64,000 nt of DNA from contig JAZQGR010000096.1 in the NCBI GenBank assembly GCA_045540115.1, forward strand, positions 1 through 64,000. The letters run 5' to 3'. This stretch comes from Colimorpha_A sp045540115 (GTDB lineage: Bacteria > Bacillota > Clostridia > Oscillospirales > CAG-272). The position numbers were made by a program, and so were the translations under genes. Shown here piece by piece: positions 50,573 through 58,893 of the stretch. The notes beneath the pieces are model-generated. The model saw nothing but the letters and a program-made list of their open reading frames with translations. It was not told where the DNA came from and searched no databases. Position 1 is the stretch's first letter; every line of letters begins with the position of its first letter.

Positions 50573-51409
50573 ATGGAATATCAATTTATACCTGTAAAAA
50601 GACTTATAGCCATCGATTGTTTTATGTCATGTTTTGAAAGAAGCATGGAGGAGAATTACGTATTCAACGGAGAGATGCACGATTTTTGGGAGGTCATGTA
50701 CGTTGAAGAGGGGCGTTTATGTGTGAGTGCAGACGAGAACGTTATGATCCTGAATGCAAACGATATCATTTTCCATAAACCGATGGAGCTTCATAAGTTT
50801 AATACGGAAGAAAGGTCAAAAATCTTCGTAATATCCTTTATGCTTTCCGGACAGCTCAGAAAAAAGCTTGAAAACAGCTCACTTACATTGTCGGACCGTC
50901 AGAGGGAAATGCTTTATGATATCATATCACTTCTTCGGGAAAATTCTGACGAGACCGAGTACAGCTATACTGAATACAGACATATAATTGACGGTGATCC
51001 TCTTATATGTCAGCAGGTAGCGTCTCTTTGCGAGAATTTCTTTATATCATTGTCCAAGGATAATACTCCGATCGTCGAGCATCCGAGAAGCTTTGAAACA
51101 GAAATGTTCCGTAGCGCTGTTTTGTTAATGGATGAAAATATTTATGATTGGATCAGCGCGGAATTTATAGCGAAGAAGCTTAACGTCAGCGTTTCATATT
51201 TGAAAAAGATATTTTCAAAATACGCGGGGCTCGGAATACATAAATATTTCCTGAAGTCGAAAATCACACTCGCCTGTCGACTGCTACGCCGCGGAATGAG
51301 CGTTTGCGAGGTGTCGGAAAAGCTTGCATTCAGCAGCCATAACTATTTCAGTACGGTTTTCAAGCGCGAAACGGGAAGGCTTCCTTCCGAATTTAGAAAA
51401 GAAAAATAA
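50573..51409 (+). CDS. AraC-family transcriptional regulator
   Basis: This 278-aa regulator has an N-terminal cupin-like sensor domain (about 10-140; DFWEVMYVEEGRL and ANDIIFHKPMELHKF) and two C-terminal HTH motifs (about 180-278; WISAEFIAKKLNVSVSYLKKIF and VSEKLAFSSHNYFSTVFKRETG). The cupin usually binds a sugar. The ATG at 50573 is preferred because GGAG lies eight bases upstream; an earlier in-frame ATG at 50546 has none. It is divergent from the GH109-like gene, its likely target. Confidence 0.9.
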   Translation: MEYQFIPVKRLIAIDCFMSCFERSMEENYVFNGEMHDFWEVMYVEEGRLCVSADENVMILNANDIIFHKPMELHKFNTEERSKIFVISFMLSGQLRKKLENSSLTLSDRQREMLYDIISLLRENSDETEYSYTEYRHIIDGDPLICQQVASLCENFFISLSKDNTPIVEHPRSFETEMFRSAVLLMDENIYDWISAEFIAKKLNVSVSYLKKIFSKYAGLGIHKYFLKSKITLACRLLRRGMSVCEVSEKLAFSSHNYFSTVFKRETGRLPSEFRKEK

Positions 51410-51426
51410 CAGCCTCTGACGGCTGT
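51400..51426. terminator. Short hairpin between AraC and DUF3006 genes
   Basis: ACAGCC (51409-51414) pairs with GGCTGT (51421-51426). On the minus strand it is followed by TTATTTTTCTTTT, so it can end the DUF3006 transcript; termination on the plus strand would be weaker. Confidence 0.55.
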
Positions 51427-51629
51427 CATTTGTTCTTCAGCTTTTCAAAAAGGCTATTTACCCTTGATTCTTTTTCTTTGCGAAGATCGCTTCGTAAAAT
51501 GAAGCTTGCTTCGAGTACGTCGCGCTCTTTTATCTCGGGCAGAGAAGATAGCGGTATATTGAATGTGTTTTCACTTTCGTCAATGCAGATTGCATAAGCA
51601 CCTTCAATGCGGTCAACTGTAAGAATAAT
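51426..51629 (-). CDS. DUF3006 protein with apparent ATT start
   Basis: A 67-codon minus-strand frame encodes LTVDRIEGAYAICIDE, NIPLSSLPE and a charged KEKESRVNSLFEKLK helix, the pattern of DUF3006 proteins. No ATG, GTG or TTG lies in frame: a TGA precedes the first codons AGG CAT ATT ATT CTT ACA. An AAGGGAG site sits nine bases before the first ATT, so ATT initiation (as in infC) is the simplest reading. A recent start-codon mutation or sequencing error is the alternative. A perfect promoter lies upstream. DUF3006 function is unknown. Confidence 0.65.
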   Translation of the reverse strand: MILTVDRIEGAYAICIDESENTFNIPLSSLPEIKERDVLEASFILRSDLRKEKESRVNSLFEKLKNK

Positions 51630-51643
51630 ATGCCTTCACTCCC

Positions 51644-51672
51644 TTGAAAAAATATAAATAATATGTTATAAT
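51644..51672 (+). promoter_or_regulatory. Promoter of ligA-obg, overlapping an opposite promoter
   Basis: TTGAAA (51644-51649), a 17-bp spacer and TATAAT (51667-51672). Confidence 0.75.
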
Positions 51673-51675
51673 AAT

Positions 51676-51704
51676 ATTATATCAGCGATTTATTTGATTG
51701 TCAA
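51676..51704 (-). promoter_or_regulatory. Consensus promoter of the DUF3006 gene
   Basis: Minus-strand TTGACA (51699-51704), a 17-bp spacer and TATAAT (51676-51681), with its -10 box only three bases from the opposing ligA -10 box. Confidence 0.8.
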
Positions 51705-51724
51705 TAATCATGAGGCGGTAACTT

Positions 51725-53689
51725 ATGAACAATATCAAATCAGAGATAGATAATTTGAGAAAAACTCTCGAATATCATTCCTATAAATATTACGTTGAGG
51801 ATAGCCCAGAGATCTCTGACTACGAGTACGACGCACTTTTCCGTCGCCTTCAGGATCTTGAAAAGGAGCATCCCGAATTTGACGATCCGAATTCTCCTAC
51901 AAAGCGTGTTGGCGGAGTTGCGCTCGATAAGTTTGAAAAGGTCACTCATACCGTTCCACTCGGAAGTTTGTCTGACGTTTTCTCGTTTGACGAGCTGAGA
52001 GCGTTTCTTTCGGATAAGGAAAGCGATGAGTTTTCTGTTGAAGCAAAAATAGACGGTCTATCTGTTGCTCTCCGATATGAAAACGGAAACCTTGTTCGCG
52101 GCGCAACGCGCGGAAACGGTGTTGTAGGTGAGGACGTAACGTCCAATATCAGAACAATACGCAGTATACCGCTCACTATTCCGTATATGGGAACTCTTGA
52201 GGTTCGCGGAGAGGTGTATTTGCCCCGTGCCAATTTTGAAAAGCTGAACAAAAAGCGGGAAGAGAAGGGTGAGGCGCTGTTTGCTAATCCAAGAAATGCG
52301 GCTGCAGGCTCGCTCCGTCAGCTTGATTCCAAAATAGCGGCAGAACGAGGACTTGACATTTTCATATTTAACCTTCAGTATTGCGACAAGAAGTTTGAGA
52401 AGCACGACGAATCGCTTGAATTTATCCGCGAGCAGGGCTTTAAGGTCATTCCGCTTATTAAGACACTCAAGGGAAGCGATGCCGTTTGTGATATGATAAA
52501 GCACATCGGCGAGCTTCGCGATGAGCTTGCTTACGATATCGACGGTGCTGTCGTTAAGGTAAACCTTCTATCGCGAAGAACGGAGCTTGGCGAGACTGCG
52601 AACACGCCTAAATGGGCTGTTGCATATAAGTATCCGCCTGAGAGAAAGCTTACAAAGCTTACTGACATAGTTATTCAGGTAGGACGAACAGGGGCACTCA
52701 CTCCTAACGCGGTTCTTTCTCCCGTCCGCCTTGCTGGTACTACCGTCAGCCGTGCAACGCTTCACAATATAGACTTTATAACAGAAAAGGATATTCGTAT
52801 AGGTGATAGCGTTTACGTTCAGAAGGCGGGCGATATCATTCCCGAGGTCGTTTCGGTTGAAAAGAAAGAGCGCGACGGAACGGAAGTCGCATACGAAATG
52901 CCGAAGACCTGTCCGTCCTGCAGTGAGCCTGTTTCACGCGATCCCGATGAAGCCGTCGTTCGTTGTACGAACGTAGGCTGTCCTGCTCAGATCGTCCGTA
53001 CGATTTCTTATTTTGCTTCGCGCCCCGCTATGAATATCGATGGTCTTGGCGAGGCGGTCGTGACATTGCTTATTGATAACGGTCTTGTTAAAAACGTTGC
53101 TGATATTTATTATCTTGATGCTTCAGAAATTTCAAAGCTTGAAAGAATGGGCGAAAAGTCAGCTGAGAATTTGATCTCTGCAATTAACGAGTCGAAGACT
53201 CGCGGTGCGGACAGACTTCTTTCGGCGTTTGGTATTCGTCAGGTAGGTGAAAAAGCGGCGAAGAATATTATTAACGTCTACCCCGATATAGATATGCTCT
53301 TCGACCTTACAGCCGAGCAGCTATCAGAGGTCGACGATATCGGTATGATAACCGCCAACAGCATAGTTGAGTTTTTCTCCCATCCTGATACAAGAGCTCT
53401 TATCGATCGACTCAAGAACGCGGGTGTTTTAACTAAAAAGGAAAAGACTCTCAGGGGAAATAAGCTTGAAGGATTGACCTTCGTACTAACGGGAACCCTT
53501 CCTACGATGTCGCGTTCCGAAGCTTCGGCTCTTATAGAGGAAAACGGCGGTAAAACATCTTCTTCGGTTTCTAAAAAGACGACCTACGTTGTGGCCGGGG
53601 CTGAAGCCGGGTCCAAGCTTACTAAAGCCGAATCCCTCGGCGTTACGGTCATAGATGAAGAAGGACTACTCAAACTCATAAGCGAATGA
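51725..53689 (+). CDS. ligA: NAD-dependent DNA ligase
   Basis: This 654-aa enzyme seals nicks in replication and repair. The N-terminal Ia domain contains HSYKYYVED and ISDYEYDAL for NAD binding. The adenylated Lys108 is in EAKIDGLS. An OB fold, a four-Cys zinc finger (CPSCSEP ... CTNVGCPAQ), helix-hairpin-helix repeats and a C-terminal BRCT domain (about 575-654) complete the usual order. The ribosome site is modest. The stop is 10 bases before the obg start. Confidence 0.96.
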   Translation: MNNIKSEIDNLRKTLEYHSYKYYVEDSPEISDYEYDALFRRLQDLEKEHPEFDDPNSPTKRVGGVALDKFEKVTHTVPLGSLSDVFSFDELRAFLSDKESDEFSVEAKIDGLSVALRYENGNLVRGATRGNGVVGEDVTSNIRTIRSIPLTIPYMGTLEVRGEVYLPRANFEKLNKKREEKGEALFANPRNAAAGSLRQLDSKIAAERGLDIFIFNLQYCDKKFEKHDESLEFIREQGFKVIPLIKTLKGSDAVCDMIKHIGELRDELAYDIDGAVVKVNLLSRRTELGETANTPKWAVAYKYPPERKLTKLTDIVIQVGRTGALTPNAVLSPVRLAGTTVSRATLHNIDFITEKDIRIGDSVYVQKAGDIIPEVVSVEKKERDGTEVAYEMPKTCPSCSEPVSRDPDEAVVRCTNVGCPAQIVRTISYFASRPAMNIDGLGEAVVTLLIDNGLVKNVADIYYLDASEISKLERMGEKSAENLISAINESKTRGADRLLSAFGIRQVGEKAAKNIINVYPDIDMLFDLTAEQLSEVDDIGMITANSIVEFFSHPDTRALIDRLKNAGVLTKKEKTLRGNKLEGLTFVLTGTLPTMSRSEASALIEENGGKTSSSVSKKTTYVVAGAEAGSKLTKAESLGVTVIDEEGLLKLISE

Positions 53690-53699
53690 GGTGATATTC

Positions 53700-54977
53700 G
53701 TGATTACAGATTACGTAAAGGTTTACGTGAAGGCAGGTAACGGCGGCAACGGCGCGGTCAGCTTTCACAGAGAAAAATACGTTTCCCACGGCGGTCCCGA
53801 TGGCGGTGACGGCGGACACGGCGGAAACATCATTCTTCGTATTGAAAACGGAGACAATACGCTTTTAAAATACAAATACCGTCATAAGTTTGTCGCAGAA
53901 AACGGTGGCAACGGTATGACGAACAAGCTACACGGTGCAAACGGTGAGGATATTATCCTTCCCGTTCCCCCCGGAACGGTCGTCAAGGACGCCGAAAGTG
54001 GCAGAATCATCGTCGATATGTCTGAGCGCGATGATTTCATCCTTTGTAAGGGCGGTAAAGGCGGCTGGGGTAACAGACACTTTGCAACGCCGACAAGACA
54101 GATCCCGCGTTTTGCGAAAAGCGGACTTAAAGGCGAAGAGAAAGAGGTCATATTCGAGCTTAAAATGCTTGCGGACGTCGCTCTCATAGGTCTGCCGAAC
54201 GTTGGCAAGTCCTCGCTTCTTTCAGCCATCAGCGCCGCTACTCCTAAAATTGCAGATTACGATTTTACAACCCTCTCTCCCAATCTTGGTGTGGTAAAGG
54301 TTGACGGCGGTAAGGGCTTTGTATGTGCCGATATTCCCGGACTTATCGAGGGTGCATCAGACGGTAAAGGTCTCGGTCACAGCTTTTTGCGCCATATAGA
54401 CAGATGCAGAGTAATGCTTCACCTCGTCGACGTGGATGCCGACTGCGAGCGCGATCCAAGGGATGATATTGAGCTTATCAACCGTGAGCTTGAGCAGTAC
54501 AGCCCCGAGCTTGCAACACGTCCACAGATCATAGTTGGAAACAAGTATGATTCGTCTCTTGCAGAGTATAACGAGCACGTAAGTGATCTTAAAGAATACT
54601 GTAAAGAAAGAGGGCTGACTCTTTTCTTCATTTCAGCATTGACGGGAGAAAACGTAAAAGAGCTTATAAAGCACGTTTCCCGTATGCTTAACGACCTTCC
54701 GCCTCTTACGATATTCGAGCCGGATTATTTTGAAGAAGAGGTTGACGACGATGAATTTGACGAGCTTGAGATCTATCGCGACGGCAAGGTATACGTTTGC
54801 GAATCTGAGTGGCTCTGGCGTCTTGTCGGACGAGTCAATTTTGAGGACAGAGATTCCCTTAACTACTTCCAGAGAATGCTCCGCTTGAACGGAATTATAG
54901 AAAAGCTCGAGGAAGCCGGAGTAACGGACGGTGACACAGTCCGTATGTACGACTTTGAATTTGACTTCGTTAAGTAA
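53700..54977 (+). CDS. obg: GTPase Obg (CgtA)
   Basis: This 425-aa essential GTPase acts in 50S ribosome assembly and stress signalling. The glycine-rich Obg fold occupies residues 1-157 (KAGNGGNGAVSFHREK). The G domain follows with GLPNVGKSS, DIPGLIEGAS and NKYD, and an OCT domain forms the C-terminal about 80 residues. The start is GTG at 53700, which has GAGGTGA at the right distance; an in-frame GTG at 53691 lies within that site. Expressed with ligA. Confidence 0.95.
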   Translation: MITDYVKVYVKAGNGGNGAVSFHREKYVSHGGPDGGDGGHGGNIILRIENGDNTLLKYKYRHKFVAENGGNGMTNKLHGANGEDIILPVPPGTVVKDAESGRIIVDMSERDDFILCKGGKGGWGNRHFATPTRQIPRFAKSGLKGEEKEVIFELKMLADVALIGLPNVGKSSLLSAISAATPKIADYDFTTLSPNLGVVKVDGGKGFVCADIPGLIEGASDGKGLGHSFLRHIDRCRVMLHLVDVDADCERDPRDDIELINRELEQYSPELATRPQIIVGNKYDSSLAEYNEHVSDLKEYCKERGLTLFFISALTGENVKELIKHVSRMLNDLPPLTIFEPDYFEEEVDDDEFDELEIYRDGKVYVCESEWLWRLVGRVNFEDRDSLNYFQRMLRLNGIIEKLEEAGVTDGDTVRMYDFEFDFVK

Positions 54978-55036
54978 CCTAAACGGTGTTTTCCTTCATA
55001 AAATGTAAAAGAAATGTAAACATGAATGGAAAATAC

Positions 55037-55065
55037 TTGAAATTTTATATACCCGCTATTATAAT
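55037..55065 (+). promoter_or_regulatory. SigA promoter of groESL
   Basis: TTGAAA (55037-55042), a 17-bp spacer and TATAAT (55060-55065), just upstream of the CIRCE element. Confidence 0.88.
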
Positions 55066-55077
55066 CATCATTGAGCG

Positions 55078-55104
55078 TTAGCACTCGCAACGCTTGAGTG
55101 CTAA
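55078..55104 (+). promoter_or_regulatory. CIRCE operator (HrcA binding site)
   Basis: The perfect inverted repeat TTAGCACTC-N9-GAGTGCTAA matches the CIRCE consensus exactly. It overlaps the predicted transcription start, so HrcA should repress groESL at normal temperature. hrcA is not in the window. Confidence 0.97.
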
Positions 55105-55130
55105 AATATATCATTTCGGAGGAAATAATT

Positions 55131-55418
55131 ATGACTATCAAACCGCTATTTGACCGAGTTGTAGTTAAATCGGTCGAAGCAGAGGAAACAACTAAAAGCG
55201 GAATCCTTCTTGCGGCTGCCGCAAAGGAAAAGCCCCAGATCTGCGAGGTAATCGCAGTCGGCCCCGGCGGAATCGTTGACGGCAAGGAAGTCGTTATGAC
55301 CGTTAAGGTTGGCGACAAGGTTATCACGAGCAAATATTCCGGAACCGAGGTAAAATGCGACGGTCAGGAATATACTATTGTAAAACAGGGCGATATTCTC
55401 GCAGTTGTTGAGGATTAA
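55131..55418 (+). CDS. groES: Co-chaperonin GroES
   Basis: This 95-aa protein forms the lid of the GroEL cage. IKPLFDRVVVK at the N-terminus and the mobile-loop region ETTKSGILLAAAAKEKP match the family. The ATG at 55131 follows GGAGGAA. It is the first gene of the CIRCE-controlled groESL operon. Confidence 0.95.
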   Translation: MTIKPLFDRVVVKSVEAEETTKSGILLAAAAKEKPQICEVIAVGPGGIVDGKEVVMTVKVGDKVITSKYSGTEVKCDGQEYTIVKQGDILAVVED

Positions 55419-55432
55419 GGAGGCATATAACT

Positions 55433-57061
55433 ATGGCAAAGGATATTTCATACGGCTCCGACGCAAGAAGCGCACTTCTTCGCGGAATCGATAAGCTTGC
55501 TGATACTGTAAAGATCACTCTTGGACCGAAGGGCAGAAATGTAGTTCTTGAAAAGAAGTTCGGTGCGCCGATGATTATTAACGACGGCGTAACTATCGCA
55601 AAGGAAATCGAGCTTCCCGATCCGATGGAAAACACGGGTGCACAGCTCATTAAGGAAGTTTCTATCAAGACAAACGATGCAGCGGGCGACGGTACTACGA
55701 CCGCTACAATTCTCGCGCAGGCACTCATTCATGAGGGTATGAAAAATGTTACTGCAGGCGCTAACCCTATGGTTCTCCGTCGCGGTATCCAAAAGGCAGT
55801 TGACGTAGCTGTAAAGAAGCTTGCGGCTATTTCGAAGCCCGTTGAAGGAACTGAGGACATTGCACGAGTCGGTACCGTTTCTGCAGACGACGCAGTTATC
55901 GGCACTCTCATCGCTGACGCGATGGAAAAGGTATCATCCGACGGTGTTATTACCGTTGAGGAATCGAAGTCTGCTGAGACCTACTGCGAGGTAGTTGAAG
56001 GTATGCAGTTTGACCGCGGATATATCTCCCCCTATATGGTAACCGATACTGAGAAGATGGAAGCGGTTATCGACGACGCTCTCATTCTTATTACCGATAA
56101 GAAGATCTCTAATGTTCAGGACATTCTTCCTCTTCTTGAGCAGATCCTTCAGTCGGGTAAGAAACTCGTTATCGTTGCCGAGGACATCGAGGGTGAGGCG
56201 CTCACTACCATCATCCTTAACAAGCTTAAGGGAACCTTCGTCTGCGTAGGCGTTAAGGCGCCCGGCTTTGGCGAAAGAAGAAAGGATATGCTCCGCGACA
56301 TCGCAGTTCTTACAGGCGGTGAAGTTATCTCTGAGGAGCTTGGACTTGACCTTAAGGAGACCTCTATTGGTCAGCTTGGCCGTGCGCGTCAGGTCAAGAT
56401 CAATAAGGAAAATACAATTATCGTCGGCGGTATGGGTGATCCCGATGAGATCAAGAGCAGAGTTGCTCAGATCAAGAGCGGTATCGAGACGACTACCTCA
56501 GAGTTCGACCGAGAGAAGCTTCACGAGCGTCTTGCTAAACTTGCAGGTGGCGTAGCTGTTATCAAGGTTGGTGCTGCAACCGAGCCCGAGATGAAGGAGA
56601 AGAAGCTCCGCATCGAGGACGCTCTCAATGCTACCAAGGCAGCAGTTGAAGAGGGTATCGTAGCCGGAGGAGGTGTTGCGCTTCTTAACGTAATTCCCGA
56701 CGTAACCAAGCTCGTAAACACTCTTGACGGTGACGAAAAGACAGGTGCAAAGATCGTTCTTAAGGCACTTGAGGCGCCTGTACGTCAGATCGCTGAAAAC
56801 AGCGGCTACGAGGGCTCCGTTATCGTTGATACTATTCTTAAGAGCAGAAAGGTCGGCTACGGCTTCAATGCTGCCACCGAGAAGTACGTCGATATGGTTA
56901 AGACCGGTATTGTCGACCCGACGAAGGTTACACGTTCGGCTCTTCAGAACGCGGCTTCCATCGCATCCATAGTTCTCACAACAGAGGCTGTCGTTGTCGA
57001 CATCAAGGAAGAAACTCCCGCTCCCGCACCCATGCCTGGCGGAATGGGCGGAATGTATTGA
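55433..57061 (+). CDS. groEL: Chaperonin GroEL
   Basis: This 542-aa ATP-driven folding chaperone has GPKGRNVVLEKKFGAP, the ATP-binding DGTTTAT segment, and AAVEEGIVAGGGVAL with the catalytic region. It ends in the usual Gly-Met tail MPGGMGGMY. AAGGAGG precedes the ATG. Only one groEL is seen. Confidence 0.97.
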   Translation: MAKDISYGSDARSALLRGIDKLADTVKITLGPKGRNVVLEKKFGAPMIINDGVTIAKEIELPDPMENTGAQLIKEVSIKTNDAAGDGTTTATILAQALIHEGMKNVTAGANPMVLRRGIQKAVDVAVKKLAAISKPVEGTEDIARVGTVSADDAVIGTLIADAMEKVSSDGVITVEESKSAETYCEVVEGMQFDRGYISPYMVTDTEKMEAVIDDALILITDKKISNVQDILPLLEQILQSGKKLVIVAEDIEGEALTTIILNKLKGTFVCVGVKAPGFGERRKDMLRDIAVLTGGEVISEELGLDLKETSIGQLGRARQVKINKENTIIVGGMGDPDEIKSRVAQIKSGIETTTSEFDREKLHERLAKLAGGVAVIKVGAATEPEMKEKKLRIEDALNATKAAVEEGIVAGGGVALLNVIPDVTKLVNTLDGDEKTGAKIVLKALEAPVRQIAENSGYEGSVIVDTILKSRKVGYGFNAATEKYVDMVKTGIVDPTKVTRSALQNAASIASIVLTTEAVVVDIKEETPAPAPMPGGMGGMY

Positions 57062-57070
57062 TAATTTCAA

Positions 57071-57103
57071 AAATAAACCGCATTTTTGCGGTTTATTTTT
57101 TTA
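57071..57103 (+). terminator. Terminator of groESL
   Basis: AAATAAACCGCA pairs with TGCGGTTTATTT and is followed by a T run. Confidence 0.92.
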
Positions 57104-57170
57104 TTTCTACTTCCTTTTTTGCTCTTTATATGATATAATAAAAAGGTTAAAATCATAATTGGAGATAATT

Positions 57171-58883
57171 ATGCTTAAATTACTCAAAAATATGAAGGGA
57201 TACGGCAAGGAATGCGTCCTCGGACCGCTTCTTAAGCTGATGGAAGCGCTCATCGAGCTGTTCATTCCGTACGTCGTTCTCAATATGATAAATAACGGTA
57301 TCGAAAAGAGCAATGGCAGTTATATCGTATGGTCGGCATTGCTTCTTGTAGCAATGGGACTTATTGGACTTACGCTTTCGATAACCGCACAGTATTTTTC
57401 AGCGAAGGCGGCAGTTGGCTTCACTGCAAGAGTAAGGGAAAAGCTGTTTGCACATATTCAGAAGCTTTCGTATAAGGATATTGACAAGATCGGTAAGTCA
57501 ACGCTTATCAATCGCCTGACAAGTGATATGAATCAGGTTCAGACAGGCGTTAATCTTGCTCTGCGCCTTTTCCTTCGTTCACCCTTCATCGTTTTCGGTG
57601 CAGCGATTATGGCGTTCACAGTCAGCCCCGAGGCATCAACGGTATTCCTTTATGCTATACCGCTTCTTGCCGTCGTTGTTTTCACAATTATGCTTGTTAC
57701 TATTCCTTTGTATAAAAGAGTTCAGTACCGCCTTGACGGTATAACAGCTAAAACTCGTGAAAATCTCAACGGTGCGCGTATGCTCCGTGCACTTGTAAAA
57801 GAAGATGACGAGGTAGTATCGTTTAACGAAAAGAACGGCGAGCTCAACCAAGCACAAAAGTTTGTAGGTAAGATCTCGTCGCTTATGAACCCGATGACAT
57901 TCGTCATCATTAATATCGCGATCGCTCTTCTTATCTATAAAGGCGGACTCCGCGTTGAGGCCGGACTTCTTTCTCAGGCTGCAGTAGTTGCCCTCTACAA
58001 CTATATGGCACAGATCCTGGTCGAGCTTATCAAGCTTGCGAATCTTATCATTACGATAACAAAAGCAGTCGCTTGTGGTAAACGCGTTCAGGCTGTACTT
58101 GATGTTCAGCCGTCAGTGGTTAAGTTTGAGCTGACAAACGAAACTTCCGATTCATTCATTGAGTTCAAAAACGTTTCGTTCAAGTATTTAAATGGCGGCG
58201 ATTATGCTCTTTATAACGTTAATTTCACAGCTGAGAAAGGTGAGACCATCGGAATTATCGGCGGTACCGGTTCGGGCAAATCAACGCTTATCAACTTACT
58301 TTGCCGTTTTTACGATGCAACAAAGGGAGCGGTTCTGCTTCACGGCAAGGATGTTAGGGGAATGTCGGGGTCTGAAATTCTGTCTTTAATCGGCATTGTT
58401 CCTCAGAAATCCGAGCTCTTTGCAGGAACGATAAAGAGCAACGTCCTCTTTGGTAACAAAAACGCGACTGATAACGAAATATACGAAGCACTTGATTGTG
58501 CAGTTGCCTCCGAGTTCGTAAATAAGCTCGAAAAGGGAATCGATCACCCCGTTGAGCAGTACGGACGGAATCTTTCGGGAGGTCAGAAGCAGCGGATTAC
58601 GCTTGCCCGCGCACTTGTAAAGCGCCCCGAGATATTGATCCTTGACGATAGCTCATCGGCTCTTGATTATCTTACTGATCTTAAGCTACGCCGAAATATC
58701 GCGTCACTTGATTATAATCCAACCGTATTTATAGTGTCTCAGAGATTCTCATCAATTAAGGATGCGGACAAGATACTCGTTCTCGATGAAGGAGCGATCG
58801 TCGGAATCGGCAAGCACGACGAACTTTACGAAAATAATGAGCTCTACCGAGAGATCTGCGTTTCGCAGACGAAGAATGCATGA
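57171..58883 (+). CDS. ABC exporter half-transporter, degenerate-site subunit (second pair)
   Basis: This 570-aa protein has six membrane segments and an ATPase with GGTGSGKST (Walker A), LSGGQKQR, and Walker B ILDDSSSALD, where Asp replaces the catalytic Glu. It is thus the inactive half of a heterodimeric exporter with the gene at 58894. It is closely related to the protein at 41393-43108. The ATG at 57171 follows GGAGAT. Substrate unknown. Confidence 0.9.
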   Translation: MLKLLKNMKGYGKECVLGPLLKLMEALIELFIPYVVLNMINNGIEKSNGSYIVWSALLLVAMGLIGLTLSITAQYFSAKAAVGFTARVREKLFAHIQKLSYKDIDKIGKSTLINRLTSDMNQVQTGVNLALRLFLRSPFIVFGAAIMAFTVSPEASTVFLYAIPLLAVVVFTIMLVTIPLYKRVQYRLDGITAKTRENLNGARMLRALVKEDDEVVSFNEKNGELNQAQKFVGKISSLMNPMTFVIINIAIALLIYKGGLRVEAGLLSQAAVVALYNYMAQILVELIKLANLIITITKAVACGKRVQAVLDVQPSVVKFELTNETSDSFIEFKNVSFKYLNGGDYALYNVNFTAEKGETIGIIGGTGSGKSTLINLLCRFYDATKGAVLLHGKDVRGMSGSEILSLIGIVPQKSELFAGTIKSNVLFGNKNATDNEIYEALDCAVASEFVNKLEKGIDHPVEQYGRNLSGGQKQRITLARALVKRPEILILDDSSSALDYLTDLKLRRNIASLDYNPTVFIVSQRFSSIKDADKILVLDEGAIVGIGKHDELYENNELYREICVSQTKNA

Positions 58884-58893
58884 GGTGACTGAT

